Positions 55,520-63,649 of a stretch of 64,000 nucleotides of DNA are shown here, in pieces. The position numbers were made by a program, and so were the translations under genes. This DNA is from Mycolicibacterium hodleri (GTDB lineage Bacteria; Actinomycetota; Actinomycetes; Mycobacteriales; Mycobacteriaceae). Each line of letters opens with the position of its first letter. Positions within the stretch are counted from its first letter, which is position 1. The notes under the pieces were generated by a model. The model did not search any database and was not told where the DNA came from. It saw only the letters and a list, made by a program, of their open reading frames with translations. The DNA lies in NCBI RefSeq assembly GCF_006439015.1, contig NZ_RCZG01000012.1, forward strand, positions 150,512 through 214,511, in the 5' to 3' direction.

Positions 55520-56917
55520 TCAGAAGTTGATCATGTGGCCGGCCAGGCCGTGGAAGCACTCTTGAAGCGCCTCGGACAGCGTGGGGTGGGTGTGCACGTT
55601 GCGGCTGAGTTCGTTGACGGTCAGGTCCCACTTCTGCGCGAGGGTGAGCTCCGGCAGGAGCTCCGAGACGTCGTGGCCGATGAGGTGTCCGCCGAGGAGT
55701 TCGCCGTACTTCGCATCGGCAATGATCTTGACGAACCCCCCTGGCTCGCCGAGGCCGTGCGCCTTGCCGTTGGCGGTGAAGGGGAACTTCGCGACCTTGA
55801 CGTCATAGCCCTCGTCGCGGGCCTGCTGCTCGGTCAGGCCGAAGCTGGCAACCTGAGGCTGGCAGAACGTAGCGCGTGGCAGCATTCGGTAGTCACCCAG
55901 TGCCAGGGTTTCCGCACCCGCAATCGTCTCGGCAGCCACCACGCCCTGCGCCTCTGCGACGTGGGCCAGCTGCAGCTTCATCGTGACGTCGCCGATGGCG
56001 TAGATGTGCGGCACCGAGGTGTGCATGTAGTCGTCGATCTCGATGGCCTTGCGGTCGGTGAGGGCGACCCCGGCCTTGTCGAGGCCGATCTCCTCGACGT
56101 TGGGCACGAAGCCGATCGACTGCATCACCTTGTCGGCCTTGAGTTCCTCGGTCTTGCCGTCCTTGCTGATGACCACGGTCACGCCCTCGGCCCCCTTGTC
56201 GTCGATCGACTCCACCTTCGTCCCGGTGAGGATCTTGACGCCGAGCTTCTTGAACTGCTTCTCGATCTCCTTGGAGATCTCGGCGTCCTCGTTGGGCAGC
56301 GCCCGCGGCAGGAACTCCACGATCGTGACGTCGACGCCGTAGTTGCTCATCACGTAGCCGAACTCCATGCCGATGGCGCCGGCACCGGCGATGACGATCG
56401 ACTTCGGCAGCTCCTTCTCCATGATCTGCTCTTCGTAGGTGACGACGTTCTCCGAGAGCGAGGTGCCGGGGACCAGCCGCGTGCGGCTGCCGGTCGCGAT
56501 GATCGCGTTGTCGAAGGTCAGCGTCTCGGTCCCACCGTCGTTGAGCTCGACGGCGAGCGTGTTGGCGTCGGTGAAGGCGCCGCGGCCCTGGACCTCGGTG
56601 ATCTTGTTCTTCTTCATCAGGAAGTGCACACCCGCGACGCGCCCGTCGGCGACCTTGCGGCTGCGGTCGAACGCCGAGCTGTAGTCGAACGACACGTCTC
56701 CGCTGATGCCGAACGTCTTCGCTTCCTTGGTGAAGATGTGGGCCAGCTCGGCGTTGCGCAGCAGCGACTTGGACGGGATGCAGCCGACGTTGAGGCAGAC
56801 TCCGCCCCAGTACTTCGGCTCGACGATGGCGGTCTTCAACCCCAGCTGGGCAGCGCGAATGGCCGCCACGTATCCGCCGGGACCGGCACCTAGTACGACG
56901 ACGTCATAGTGAGTCAC
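55520..56917 (-). CDS. lpdC: Dihydrolipoyl dehydrogenase, 465 aa
   Basis: The FAD/NAD disulphide oxidoreductase shared by pyruvate dehydrogenase, branched-chain dehydrogenase and the mycobacterial peroxynitrite reductase system. FAD motif VVVLGAGPGGYVAAIRAAQL (7-26), redox cysteines Cys41/Cys46 in GGVCLNVGCIPSKSL, NAD motif IVIAGAGAIGMEFGYVMSNY, second FAD motif IYAIGDVTMKLQLAH, and catalytic His in VHTHPTLSEAL. GTG 56917. It precedes the small Rv0463-like membrane gene. Confidence 0.97.
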   Translation of the reverse strand: MTHYDVVVLGAGPGGYVAAIRAAQLGLKTAIVEPKYWGGVCLNVGCIPSKSLLRNAELAHIFTKEAKTFGISGDVSFDYSSAFDRSRKVADGRVAGVHFLMKKNKITEVQGRGAFTDANTLAVELNDGGTETLTFDNAIIATGSRTRLVPGTSLSENVVTYEEQIMEKELPKSIVIAGAGAIGMEFGYVMSNYGVDVTIVEFLPRALPNEDAEISKEIEKQFKKLGVKILTGTKVESIDDKGAEGVTVVISKDGKTEELKADKVMQSIGFVPNVEEIGLDKAGVALTDRKAIEIDDYMHTSVPHIYAIGDVTMKLQLAHVAEAQGVVAAETIAGAETLALGDYRMLPRATFCQPQVASFGLTEQQARDEGYDVKVAKFPFTANGKAHGLGEPGGFVKIIADAKYGELLGGHLIGHDVSELLPELTLAQKWDLTVNELSRNVHTHPTLSEALQECFHGLAGHMINF

Positions 56918-56950
56918 GACCCCCAGCCTAGTGGTCGTGCCCGAGGACCC

Positions 56951-57454
56951 CTAGGCCTGCACCTGCGCCGTCCGCGCCGCCGGGATCGGGCAGGCGTCAC
57001 TGGCCTCGGCGACTACGTGCGTGCCGTTGTCCCGTGGACGCTCGCCACGCTCGAACGCGGACCCCGTCACCGGCGGTGCTTCCGCGAGCGAGCGGTTCTC
57101 GTCTTCGGTGTATGCCCGCCCCCGACTGAGAAACCTCATGCCCTCCGGGGTTTCGAGGCTGAAGCCGCCGCCACGGCCCGGGACCACGTCGATGACTAGT
57201 TGGGTGTGCTTCCATGCCTCGAACTGACTCCCGGAGATCCACACCGGCACGCCGTCGCCGACGTCGAGGATCGCCAAGAGGATGTCGCGATCCCCGACGA
57301 TGAACTCACCGTCGGGGTAGCACATCGGCGACGAGCCGTCGCAGCAGCCGCCGGACTGGTGAAACATCAACGCTCCGTGCCGATTTTGGAGAGTACTGAG
57401 CAGTTCGGCCGCGGCCTCGGTGATGAGTGCGCGTGACGGTGTGCCGTCGGCCAT
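56951..57454 (-). CDS. DUF779 protein (Rv0459-like), 167 aa
   Basis: The core (1-120) is the DUF779 fold with HQSGGCCDGSSPMCYPDGEF, a Cys-Cys/Cys cluster that could bind metal, and VWISGSQFEAWKHTQLVIDV. DUF779 proteins are usually encoded beside aldehyde dehydrogenases. Here the neighbours are lpdC and the prolyl oligopeptidase, so the associated dehydrogenase gene (Rv0458 in M. tuberculosis) is missing at this site. The C-terminal 45 residues are variable. ATG 57454. Confidence 0.85.
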   Translation of the reverse strand: MADGTPSRALITEAAAELLSTLQNRHGALMFHQSGGCCDGSSPMCYPDGEFIVGDRDILLAILDVGDGVPVWISGSQFEAWKHTQLVIDVVPGRGGGFSLETPEGMRFLSRGRAYTEDENRSLAEAPPVTGSAFERGERPRDNGTHVVAEASDACPIPAARTAQVQA

Positions 57455-57523
57455 CGATCGTCCTCCTCCACGTCCGGCGGTGTGTTACTCAGCTCACACT
57501 ACGCGCGCGGTCACAATGGTCGT

Positions 57524-59533
57524 GTGGAAGACGATCCGTACCTGTGGCTCGAGGACATCACCGGCGACGACGCGCTGGAGTGGGTGCGACGGCGCAACGA
57601 GCCGACGCTCGCCGAACTCGGCGGCGAACGCTTCGAGCAGATGCGGGCCGAGGCGCTGGAGATCCTGGACACCGACGCCCGGATCCCCTACGTGCGGCGG
57701 CGCGGCGACTACCTCTACAACTACTGGCGCGACGGTGAGCACCCCCGCGGACTGTGGCGGCGCACCACGCTCGAGGGCTACCGCAGTGATGCACCGGACT
57801 GGGACGTTCTCATCGACCTCGACGCCTTGGCCTCGGAGGACGACGAGAAGTGGGTCTGGGCCGGTGCGGACGTGATCGAACCCGACCTCACCCTGGCGCT
57901 CGTCAGCCTCTCACGCGGCGGATCCGATGCGACGGTGACCCGCGAATTCGACATGGCGACACGCAAATTCGTCGCCGACGGGTTCACCGTGCCAGAAGCG
58001 AAGACCAGCATCTCCTGGGAGAACCGCGACACCGTGCTCATCGGGACGGACTTCGGCCCCGATACGCTGACCGACTCCGGCTATCCCCGCATCGCCAAGC
58101 GATGGCGGCGTGGGCAGCCCCTGGCCGAGGCGCATACGGTCTTCGAAGGCGCCGCGTCGGACGTCAGCGCAGGCGTCGGATTCGACCCGACCCCCGGCTT
58201 CGAGCGCCTGCTGGCCACCAGATCGGTTGACTTCTTCAACCGCGAACGCTTCGAGATCCGCGGAGACGAGCTCATCGCGATCGACGTGCCCACCGACGCG
58301 GCGACCTCCATTCACCGCGAGTGGCTTCTGGTCCGGCCACGCACCGACTGGAACGTTGCCGGAGCGACGTATCCGGCAGGCTCGCTGCTCGCTGCCAAGT
58401 ACGATGACTTCCTCAGCGGGACAATCGAACTGAGTGTGGTGTTCGAACCGGACGACCACACCAGCCTCGACACCTACGCGTGGACCCGCGACAGGCTGGT
58501 CCTCGTCACCCTGCGCGACGTGGCCACCGTCGTCGAACTCGTCACCCCGGGCTCTTGGCAGCGGGCGCCGATTCCCGGCGTTCCGCACACCGCCACGACG
58601 GTGGTCGTCGACGCCGACGAATACGGCGACGAGATCTTCCTGGACTCCAGCGGCTTCGACAAACCGTCGACGCTGCTGTGGGGGCACGCCGGAGGCGAGG
58701 TGGCGGAGATCAAGAGCGCCCCGGCCTTCTTCGACGCCTCCGACATCGAGGTCAATCAATACTCCGCCGCCTCGGCCGACGGTACGATGATCCCGTATTT
58801 CGTTGTGGGTTCCGGTAGTTCGGTGGGACCGGGGAAGACACTACTGGGCGGCTACGGCGGCTTTGAGTCGTCCAACACCCCTGGCTACGGCGGCGTGCTC
58901 GGCAAGCTGTGGCTCTCGAGGGGCGGCACCTATGTCCTGGCCAACATCCGCGGCGGCGGCGAGTACGGCCCGCGGTGGCACACGCAGGCGATGCGCGAGG
59001 GCAGGCACCTGGTACACGAGGACTTCGCCGCCGTCGCAGCCGACCTGGTGGGACGCGGCATCACCACAGTCGATCGACTCGCTGCTCAGGGCGGCAGCAA
59101 CGGCGGACTGCTGATGGGCATCATGTTGACCAAGTACCCGGAGCTGTTCGGCGCGCTGGTGTGCAGCGTGCCGCTACTCGACATGAAGCGCTATCACCTG
59201 CTGCTGGCCGGGGCGTCATGGGTGGCCGAGTATGGCAACCCGGACGACGAGGGAGACTGGGCCTTCATCTCCGAATACTCTCCCTACCAGAATATTTCGA
59301 CCGACCGTGAGTACCCGGCGCTCCTGATGACGACGTCGACCCGAGACGACCGGGTCCACCCCGGTCACGCCAGGAAGATGACCGCCGCGTTGGAAGAGGC
59401 GGGCCACCGGGTGCGCTACTACGAAAATGTGGAAGGCGGTCATGCTGGGGCGGCGGACAACGCGGAGACGGCATTTCGCTCGGCACTGATCTACGAGTTC
59501 CTGCACCGCGTGCTGGGCGACGAGCACGGGTGA
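57524..59533 (+). CDS. Prolyl oligopeptidase-family serine peptidase (Rv0457c-like), 669 aa
   Basis: An S9A peptidase cutting short peptides after proline. N-terminal DPYLWLEDITGDDALEWVRR, then a seven-bladed propeller, then the alpha/beta hydrolase domain. Nucleophile Ser525 is in LAAQGGSNGGLLMG, Asp608/609 in TSTRDDRVHPGHA, and His640 in EGGHAGAADN. The oxyanion region reads LANIRGGGEYGPRWH. No signal peptide, so cytosolic. GTG 57524 with the usual ED-PYLWLED start. The next gene follows by ten bases. Confidence 0.94.
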   Translation: MEDDPYLWLEDITGDDALEWVRRRNEPTLAELGGERFEQMRAEALEILDTDARIPYVRRRGDYLYNYWRDGEHPRGLWRRTTLEGYRSDAPDWDVLIDLDALASEDDEKWVWAGADVIEPDLTLALVSLSRGGSDATVTREFDMATRKFVADGFTVPEAKTSISWENRDTVLIGTDFGPDTLTDSGYPRIAKRWRRGQPLAEAHTVFEGAASDVSAGVGFDPTPGFERLLATRSVDFFNRERFEIRGDELIAIDVPTDAATSIHREWLLVRPRTDWNVAGATYPAGSLLAAKYDDFLSGTIELSVVFEPDDHTSLDTYAWTRDRLVLVTLRDVATVVELVTPGSWQRAPIPGVPHTATTVVVDADEYGDEIFLDSSGFDKPSTLLWGHAGGEVAEIKSAPAFFDASDIEVNQYSAASADGTMIPYFVVGSGSSVGPGKTLLGGYGGFESSNTPGYGGVLGKLWLSRGGTYVLANIRGGGEYGPRWHTQAMREGRHLVHEDFAAVAADLVGRGITTVDRLAAQGGSNGGLLMGIMLTKYPELFGALVCSVPLLDMKRYHLLLAGASWVAEYGNPDDEGDWAFISEYSPYQNISTDREYPALLMTTSTRDDRVHPGHARKMTAALEEAGHRVRYYENVEGGHAGAADNAETAFRSALIYEFLHRVLGDEHG

Positions 59534-59543
59534 GCCCGCACCG

Positions 59544-60179
59544 ATGACCCAGGCCACCCACGACGAGACCGCGCTCATCACGGCGTTGCGCGCCCGTGAC
59601 GAGGCGGCGTTCGCCGAATTGATCGACCTGCACACCCCGTCGATGCTTCGCGTGGCCAGGGGTTACGTGCCCAGCAGCGCGATTGCCGAGGAGGTCGTTC
59701 AGGACACGTGGCTCGCCCTACTCCAGGGAATCGACGCCTTCGAGGGTCGATCCTCCTTGCGCACGTGGCTCTTCACCGTGATGATCAACATCGCCAAGAA
59801 GCGTGGGGTGCGTGAGCGGCGAGACGCCGACGTCGCCGTGACCGCGTTCACCGGCGGCACCGTCGATCCCGCCCGCTTCCGCGCGGCAGGTGAGGAGTGG
59901 TCCGGCCACTGGCGCGAGGCCGAGGAACCGTCGCCGTTCCCCGAGACCCCGGAGGGTTCCGTCCTGAGGGCCGAACTGGATGCCGTTGCGCAGGACGCGC
60001 TCGCCGAACTCCCGGAACGTCAACGAGTCGTGGTGACGCTGCGCGACATGCTCGGATTCGACTCAGCCGAGGTGTGCGATCTGCTCGACGTCAGCGTCGC
60101 CAACCAGCGAGTGCTCCTGCACCGGGGCAGAGCCGCGGTACGAGCCCGGCTCGAGACCTACCTGAGGGATGCCCCATGA
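59544..60179 (+). CDS. ECF-type RNA polymerase sigma factor, 211 aa
   Basis: Sigma region 2 covers about 20-90 (AFAELIDLHTPSMLRVARGY, AEEVVQDTWLALLQG, WLFTVMINIAKKRG) and region 4 about 145-205 (LPERQRVVVTLRDMLGFDSA, DVSVANQRVLLHRGRAAVRA). The linker is longer than average and acidic. It overlaps an anti-sigma gene by four bases (ATGA), so it is probably held inactive until a signal releases it. Promoter target not determinable. Confidence 0.93.
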   Translation: MTQATHDETALITALRARDEAAFAELIDLHTPSMLRVARGYVPSSAIAEEVVQDTWLALLQGIDAFEGRSSLRTWLFTVMINIAKKRGVRERRDADVAVTAFTGGTVDPARFRAAGEEWSGHWREAEEPSPFPETPEGSVLRAELDAVAQDALAELPERQRVVVTLRDMLGFDSAEVCDLLDVSVANQRVLLHRGRAAVRARLETYLRDAP

Positions 60180-60415
60180 GTACCCGACCGATGGACTGCC
60201 ACGAGCTAGTCGAGCTCGTCACGGCCTACCTCGAGGGCGCCCTCGACGCCGATACCCACACGCGGTTCGATCTGCACCTGCTCGAATGCGACGGTTGCGG
60301 GAACTATCTGCAACAGTTCCGCGCCACGGTGCGCACTCTCGGCACGATCCCCGACGACGACATCGACGCGGTGTTCCGCGAACGGCTGCTGGACGCCTTC
60401 CGAAACTGGAGCTAG
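60176..60415 (+). CDS. Short zinc-binding anti-sigma factor, 79 aa
   Basis: A zf-HC2-type ZAS domain: CHELVELVTAYLEGAL (Cys8-His9), then RFDLHLLECDGCGNYLQQF, giving the H-x3-C-x2-C arrangement that binds zinc and masks sigma region 2. There is no membrane helix, so it is a soluble, minimal anti-sigma, possibly sensing oxidants through its cysteines as RsrA does. The ATG at 60176 overlaps the sigma stop. Too short for a periplasmic sensor domain. Confidence 0.9.
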   Translation: MSTRPMDCHELVELVTAYLEGALDADTHTRFDLHLLECDGCGNYLQQFRATVRTLGTIPDDDIDAVFRERLLDAFRNWS

Positions 60416-60546
60416 GAGCCCCGTCCAGGGACGTCCGAATACCCGGCGCTGCAGCGCACTACACGACGCGCAACATGTCGACGGACTACGGTAAGACCCA
60501 CTGTTCGTCGGGCCGCTTCGGCCGATCCGACGAATAGGCTGGCCTG

Positions 60547-60879
60547 GTGAGCACCCTGTCCCTGAGCCTGTTCTTCGGCGGCCTGACGATCCTGTTCGTC
60601 GGAATTCTGCTGCCCGGATGGAATACCGCCACGATGGGAAAGCGCGCGGTCAAGCGGCACGTCTATTGGGCGGCGACGATCCTCGCCGTGCCAGTGCTAT
60701 TCGCCGCCGGGCTACCCGACCTTCAGAGTTCGATCGCATTCACGGCGATGGCCTGCGTCCTGATGGGGGGCTGGGCATATTTCCGCACTCCGAACATCAA
60801 GATCGGCGGACGGATCCTGGCCGCCTACCCACCCAACCGCGAGCCCGACCCACCGCCACCCGGAGATCGACGTCCTTGA
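60547..60879 (+). CDS. Small membrane protein, 110 aa
   Basis: Three membrane helices: about 4-24 (LSLSLFFGGLTILFVGILLP), 40-55 (YWAATILAVPVLFAAG) and 63-80 (SIAFTAMACVLMGGWAYF). The C-terminus is Pro-rich (YPPNREPDPPPPGDRRP). Unrecognised. GTG 60547; 131 bases separate it from the anti-sigma gene, a gap with no other supported feature. Confidence 0.7.
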   Translation: MSTLSLSLFFGGLTILFVGILLPGWNTATMGKRAVKRHVYWAATILAVPVLFAAGLPDLQSSIAFTAMACVLMGGWAYFRTPNIKIGGRILAAYPPNREPDPPPPGDRRP

Positions 60880-60910
60880 CAACCGGAACGACACTGGCTC
60901 GACTTCTTCC

Positions 60911-61819
60911 ATGTCAACGCAGCCACCGGAATTCGAGACGATTCTCTACAGGACCCTGGATGCCGTCGCCACCGTCACCCTCAACCGTCCCGCGCAGCTC
61001 AACACCATCGTTCCTCCGATGCCCGACGAGATCGAAGCGGCGATCGGCCTCGCCGAGCGCGACCCTGCGGTAAGGGTCATCGTGCTGCGGGGCGTCGGGC
61101 GGGCGTTCTCCGCCGGGTACGACTTCGGCGGCGGCTTCCACCACTGGGGTGAGGCGATGAACACCGATGGCGCATGGGATCCCGGCAAGGACTTCGCGAT
61201 GGTTTCCGCACGCGAGACGGGCCCGACCCAGAAGTTCATGGCGATCTGGCGGGCGTCCAAGCCGGTGATCGCCCAGATCCACGGCTGGTGTGTGGGCGGC
61301 GCAAGCGACTACGCGCTGTGCGCCGACATCGTCATCGCCAGCGACGACGCCGTCATCGGCACGCCCTACAGCCGGATGTGGGGTGCCTACCTCACCGGCA
61401 TGTGGCTCTACCGACTCAGCCTGGCCAAGGTGAAGTGGCATTCCCTGACGGGCGAACCACTGACCGGTGTGGAGGCCGCCGCGGTCGAGCTGATCAACGA
61501 GTCGGTGCCCTTCGAGCGACTGGAGGCTCGGGTGGCCGAGGTGGCCGCGAAACTGTCCCGAATTCCCCTGTCGCAGTTGCAGGCGCAGAAGCTGATCGTC
61601 AACCAGGCGTACGAGAACATGGGGCTGTCGTCGACACAGACCCTCGGCGGCATACTCGACGGTCTGATGCGCAACACCCCGGATGCGCTGGACTTCATCG
61701 ACACCGCCGCCAAGGACGGCGTCCGCACCGCGATCGAACGGCGGGACGGACCTTGGGGCGACTACAGCCAGGCCCCGCCGGAACGACGTCCCGATCCGTC
61801 GCACGTCATCGAAGCCTAA
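60911..61819 (+). CDS. echA2: Enoyl-CoA hydratase/isomerase-family protein EchA2 (Rv0456c-like), 302 aa
   Basis: A crotonase-fold protein. ATVTLNRPAQLNTIVPPM, the oxyanion-hole segments VGRAFSAGYDFGG and HGWCVGGASDYALCADIVIA are visible. The catalytic Glu residues of classical hydratase are not at the expected places (GASDYALCAD has Asp/Ala where GGGCELAL is usual), so hydratase activity is uncertain. ATG 60911. It overlaps the convergent membrane gene by four bases. Confidence 0.87.
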   Translation: MSTQPPEFETILYRTLDAVATVTLNRPAQLNTIVPPMPDEIEAAIGLAERDPAVRVIVLRGVGRAFSAGYDFGGGFHHWGEAMNTDGAWDPGKDFAMVSARETGPTQKFMAIWRASKPVIAQIHGWCVGGASDYALCADIVIASDDAVIGTPYSRMWGAYLTGMWLYRLSLAKVKWHSLTGEPLTGVEAAAVELINESVPFERLEARVAEVAAKLSRIPLSQLQAQKLIVNQAYENMGLSSTQTLGGILDGLMRNTPDALDFIDTAAKDGVRTAIERRDGPWGDYSQAPPERRPDPSHVIEA

Positions 61820-62682
61820 TCCGAAACGGACGGCCGCTCACTGCGACGCATCCCGCCCACCATCGACGCAAGAAACCCCAACACGACGAGCGCGCCGCCA
61901 GCGGCCAACGTCAGATTCAGCCACACGTGCAGGTTCCCGGTGGCATGGTCGACCATCGCGGCCGCGACGTTTCGGACGTCGGCCGTCGTGGCGTCGAGCG
62001 CGTCGTTGACGTATCGCCGCCCCACCTCGATCCCCGCCCAGCCGCCGGCACCCACGATCAGACCCGAGACCCCAAGGGCGACAAGCGCCTTCCCTCGTCG
62101 CCTGGCGACCGCCAACGTCAGCAGGGCGAACACGCCGGCGAGGACGCCAGCACCAACGCTCACCAGGGGACCCCACTTCGCTGCGTCGCGGAGTTGGCCG
62201 GGGCGCAGCGATTGCGACATGTCTTCGGTGAGCGGGATCTCGAGGGTCTCCGGCGCCTTGATGCCGAAGCCGGCGAGCGTCTGCTGAAACGAACTGTCCG
62301 CCAACATCGGAGACAGATCGATCTCCCAGCGGCCGGACGTATCCGACTGCCCGACGGTGTCGGTGAACATCCAGCGGTGCGCGACCTGATTGGCCAGCGC
62401 GAACTGACCGGGGAACGCCGAACTCGACGTGTAGGCGCGCACCGCGCCGCTCAACAGGGTCTCATTGACGTCGTAGCCCGAATTGGCGGACAACGCCATC
62501 AGTTGCGACGTCAACGCCGCCGCCATCGTCTGTTGCACGGCGGGATCCTTGGCGGCCGAGGTCGCGAACTCCGAGTATCCGTTCCGGTCGACGACGTTGT
62601 GCTGCGCCCAGGTAGCAGGGATGGCCACCGCCAGCGCGACGGTGGTCAGGAGCCAGAACACGAAGGACGCGAGCAGTCGCAC
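61816..62682 (-). CDS. Membrane protein with large extracytoplasmic domain, 288 aa
   Basis: An N-terminal membrane segment (about 4-25, LASFVFWLLTTVALAVAIPA) acts as anchor. Residues about 30-170 are polar and extracytoplasmic, with no cysteines. Three further helices follow (about 171-190, 200-219 and 255-276: WGPLVSVGAGVLAGVFALLT, ALVALGVSGLIVGAGGWAGI, LTLAAGGALVVLGFLASMVG). No family recognised. GTG 62682, downstream of the PPK2 gene. Confidence 0.78.
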   Translation of the reverse strand: MRLLASFVFWLLTTVALAVAIPATWAQHNVVDRNGYSEFATSAAKDPAVQQTMAAALTSQLMALSANSGYDVNETLLSGAVRAYTSSSAFPGQFALANQVAHRWMFTDTVGQSDTSGRWEIDLSPMLADSSFQQTLAGFGIKAPETLEIPLTEDMSQSLRPGQLRDAAKWGPLVSVGAGVLAGVFALLTLAVARRRGKALVALGVSGLIVGAGGWAGIEVGRRYVNDALDATTADVRNVAAAMVDHATGNLHVWLNLTLAAGGALVVLGFLASMVGGMRRSERPSVSD

Positions 62683-62721
62683 GGGTGCGTCCTCCTGTTC
62701 TGGAAGGCCCCGACGGGTGGG

Positions 62722-63585
62722 TCAGTCGGCCAGGGCACGTCCCACGATGAGGGGATCCGCCGTGGCGACCACCTCGCGGTCCTTGTTGTCATAGTCGAAC
62801 TTACCGAGTACGTAGCGCATCGCGTTGATCCGGGCACGCTTCTTGTCGTTGCTCTTTACCACCGTCCACGGCGCGAAGTCGGTGTCGGTGAGCTCGAACA
62901 TGGCCTCCTTCGCCGCGGTGTAGGCGTCCCACTTGTCCAGGGACGCGAGGTCGGTCGGCGACAGCTTCCACTGGCGTACCGGGTCGACCTGACGGATGGT
63001 GAAGCGGGTGCGCTGCTCGGATTGCGTGACCGAGAACCACAGCTTGGTGAGGCTGACGCCGTCGTTGACCAGCATCTGCTCGAAAAGCGGTACCTGATCG
63101 ATGAATTCGGCGTGCTGGTCGGGCGTGCAGAAACCCATTACCCGCTCGACACCGGCCCGGTTGTACCAGGACCGGTCGAAGAGGACCAGTTCGCCCGCGG
63201 CGGGTAGGTGCGACACATAGCGCTGGAAGTACCACTGCGTCCGTTCGCGTTCGGTCGGCTTCTCCAGCGCGACGACGCGCGCGCCACGCGGATTGAGGTG
63301 TTCCATGAAGCGCTTGATGGTGCCGCCCTTGCCAGCCGCGTCCCGCCCCTCGAACACGATCACGTGCCGCAGCCCGTTGGTCTGGCTCCACTTCTGCAGC
63401 TTCAGCAGCTCGATCTGGAGAAGCCGCTTCTGCGCTTCGTACTCGGGCCGCGACATGCGCTCGGCGTACGGGTAGCCCTCGCGCCAGGTGTCGACGTCGA
63501 CTCCACTGGGGTGGTGCACCAGCACGGGGTCGTCGTCATCGTCGTCCCGGACGGAGAAGTACTCGGTGCCCTGCAGCGTAGTCAC
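62722..63585 (-). CDS. ppk2: Polyphosphate kinase 2, class I-like, 287 aa
   Basis: Resembles M. tuberculosis Rv3232c (PPK2, polyphosphate-driven NDP to NTP, mainly GTP). Walker A is EGRDAAGKGGTIKRF (residues about 79-93), Walker B FDRSWYNRAGVERVMGF, lid RQVDPVRQWKLSPTDL. The N-terminus has a run of six Asp (14-19). GTG 63585. The paralogue at 47887 differs in motif spacing, so the window encodes two PPK2 types. It is followed after 39 bases by the membrane gene. Confidence 0.92.
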   Translation of the reverse strand: MTTLQGTEYFSVRDDDDDDPVLVHHPSGVDVDTWREGYPYAERMSRPEYEAQKRLLQIELLKLQKWSQTNGLRHVIVFEGRDAAGKGGTIKRFMEHLNPRGARVVALEKPTERERTQWYFQRYVSHLPAAGELVLFDRSWYNRAGVERVMGFCTPDQHAEFIDQVPLFEQMLVNDGVSLTKLWFSVTQSEQRTRFTIRQVDPVRQWKLSPTDLASLDKWDAYTAAKEAMFELTDTDFAPWTVVKSNDKKRARINAMRYVLGKFDYDNKDREVVATADPLIVGRALAD

Positions 63586-63649
63586 GCCCAGAAACTATCG
63601 ACGTCGTCGAACACGATGGTGACGCTGAGGTGAACGACAGGTGGCGAGA

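Noticed and set aside
55535..56893. 452-codon plus-strand frame opposite lpdC
   Set aside because: Antisense shadow of lpdC; composition is Val/Leu/Gly-rich low complexity without any motif.
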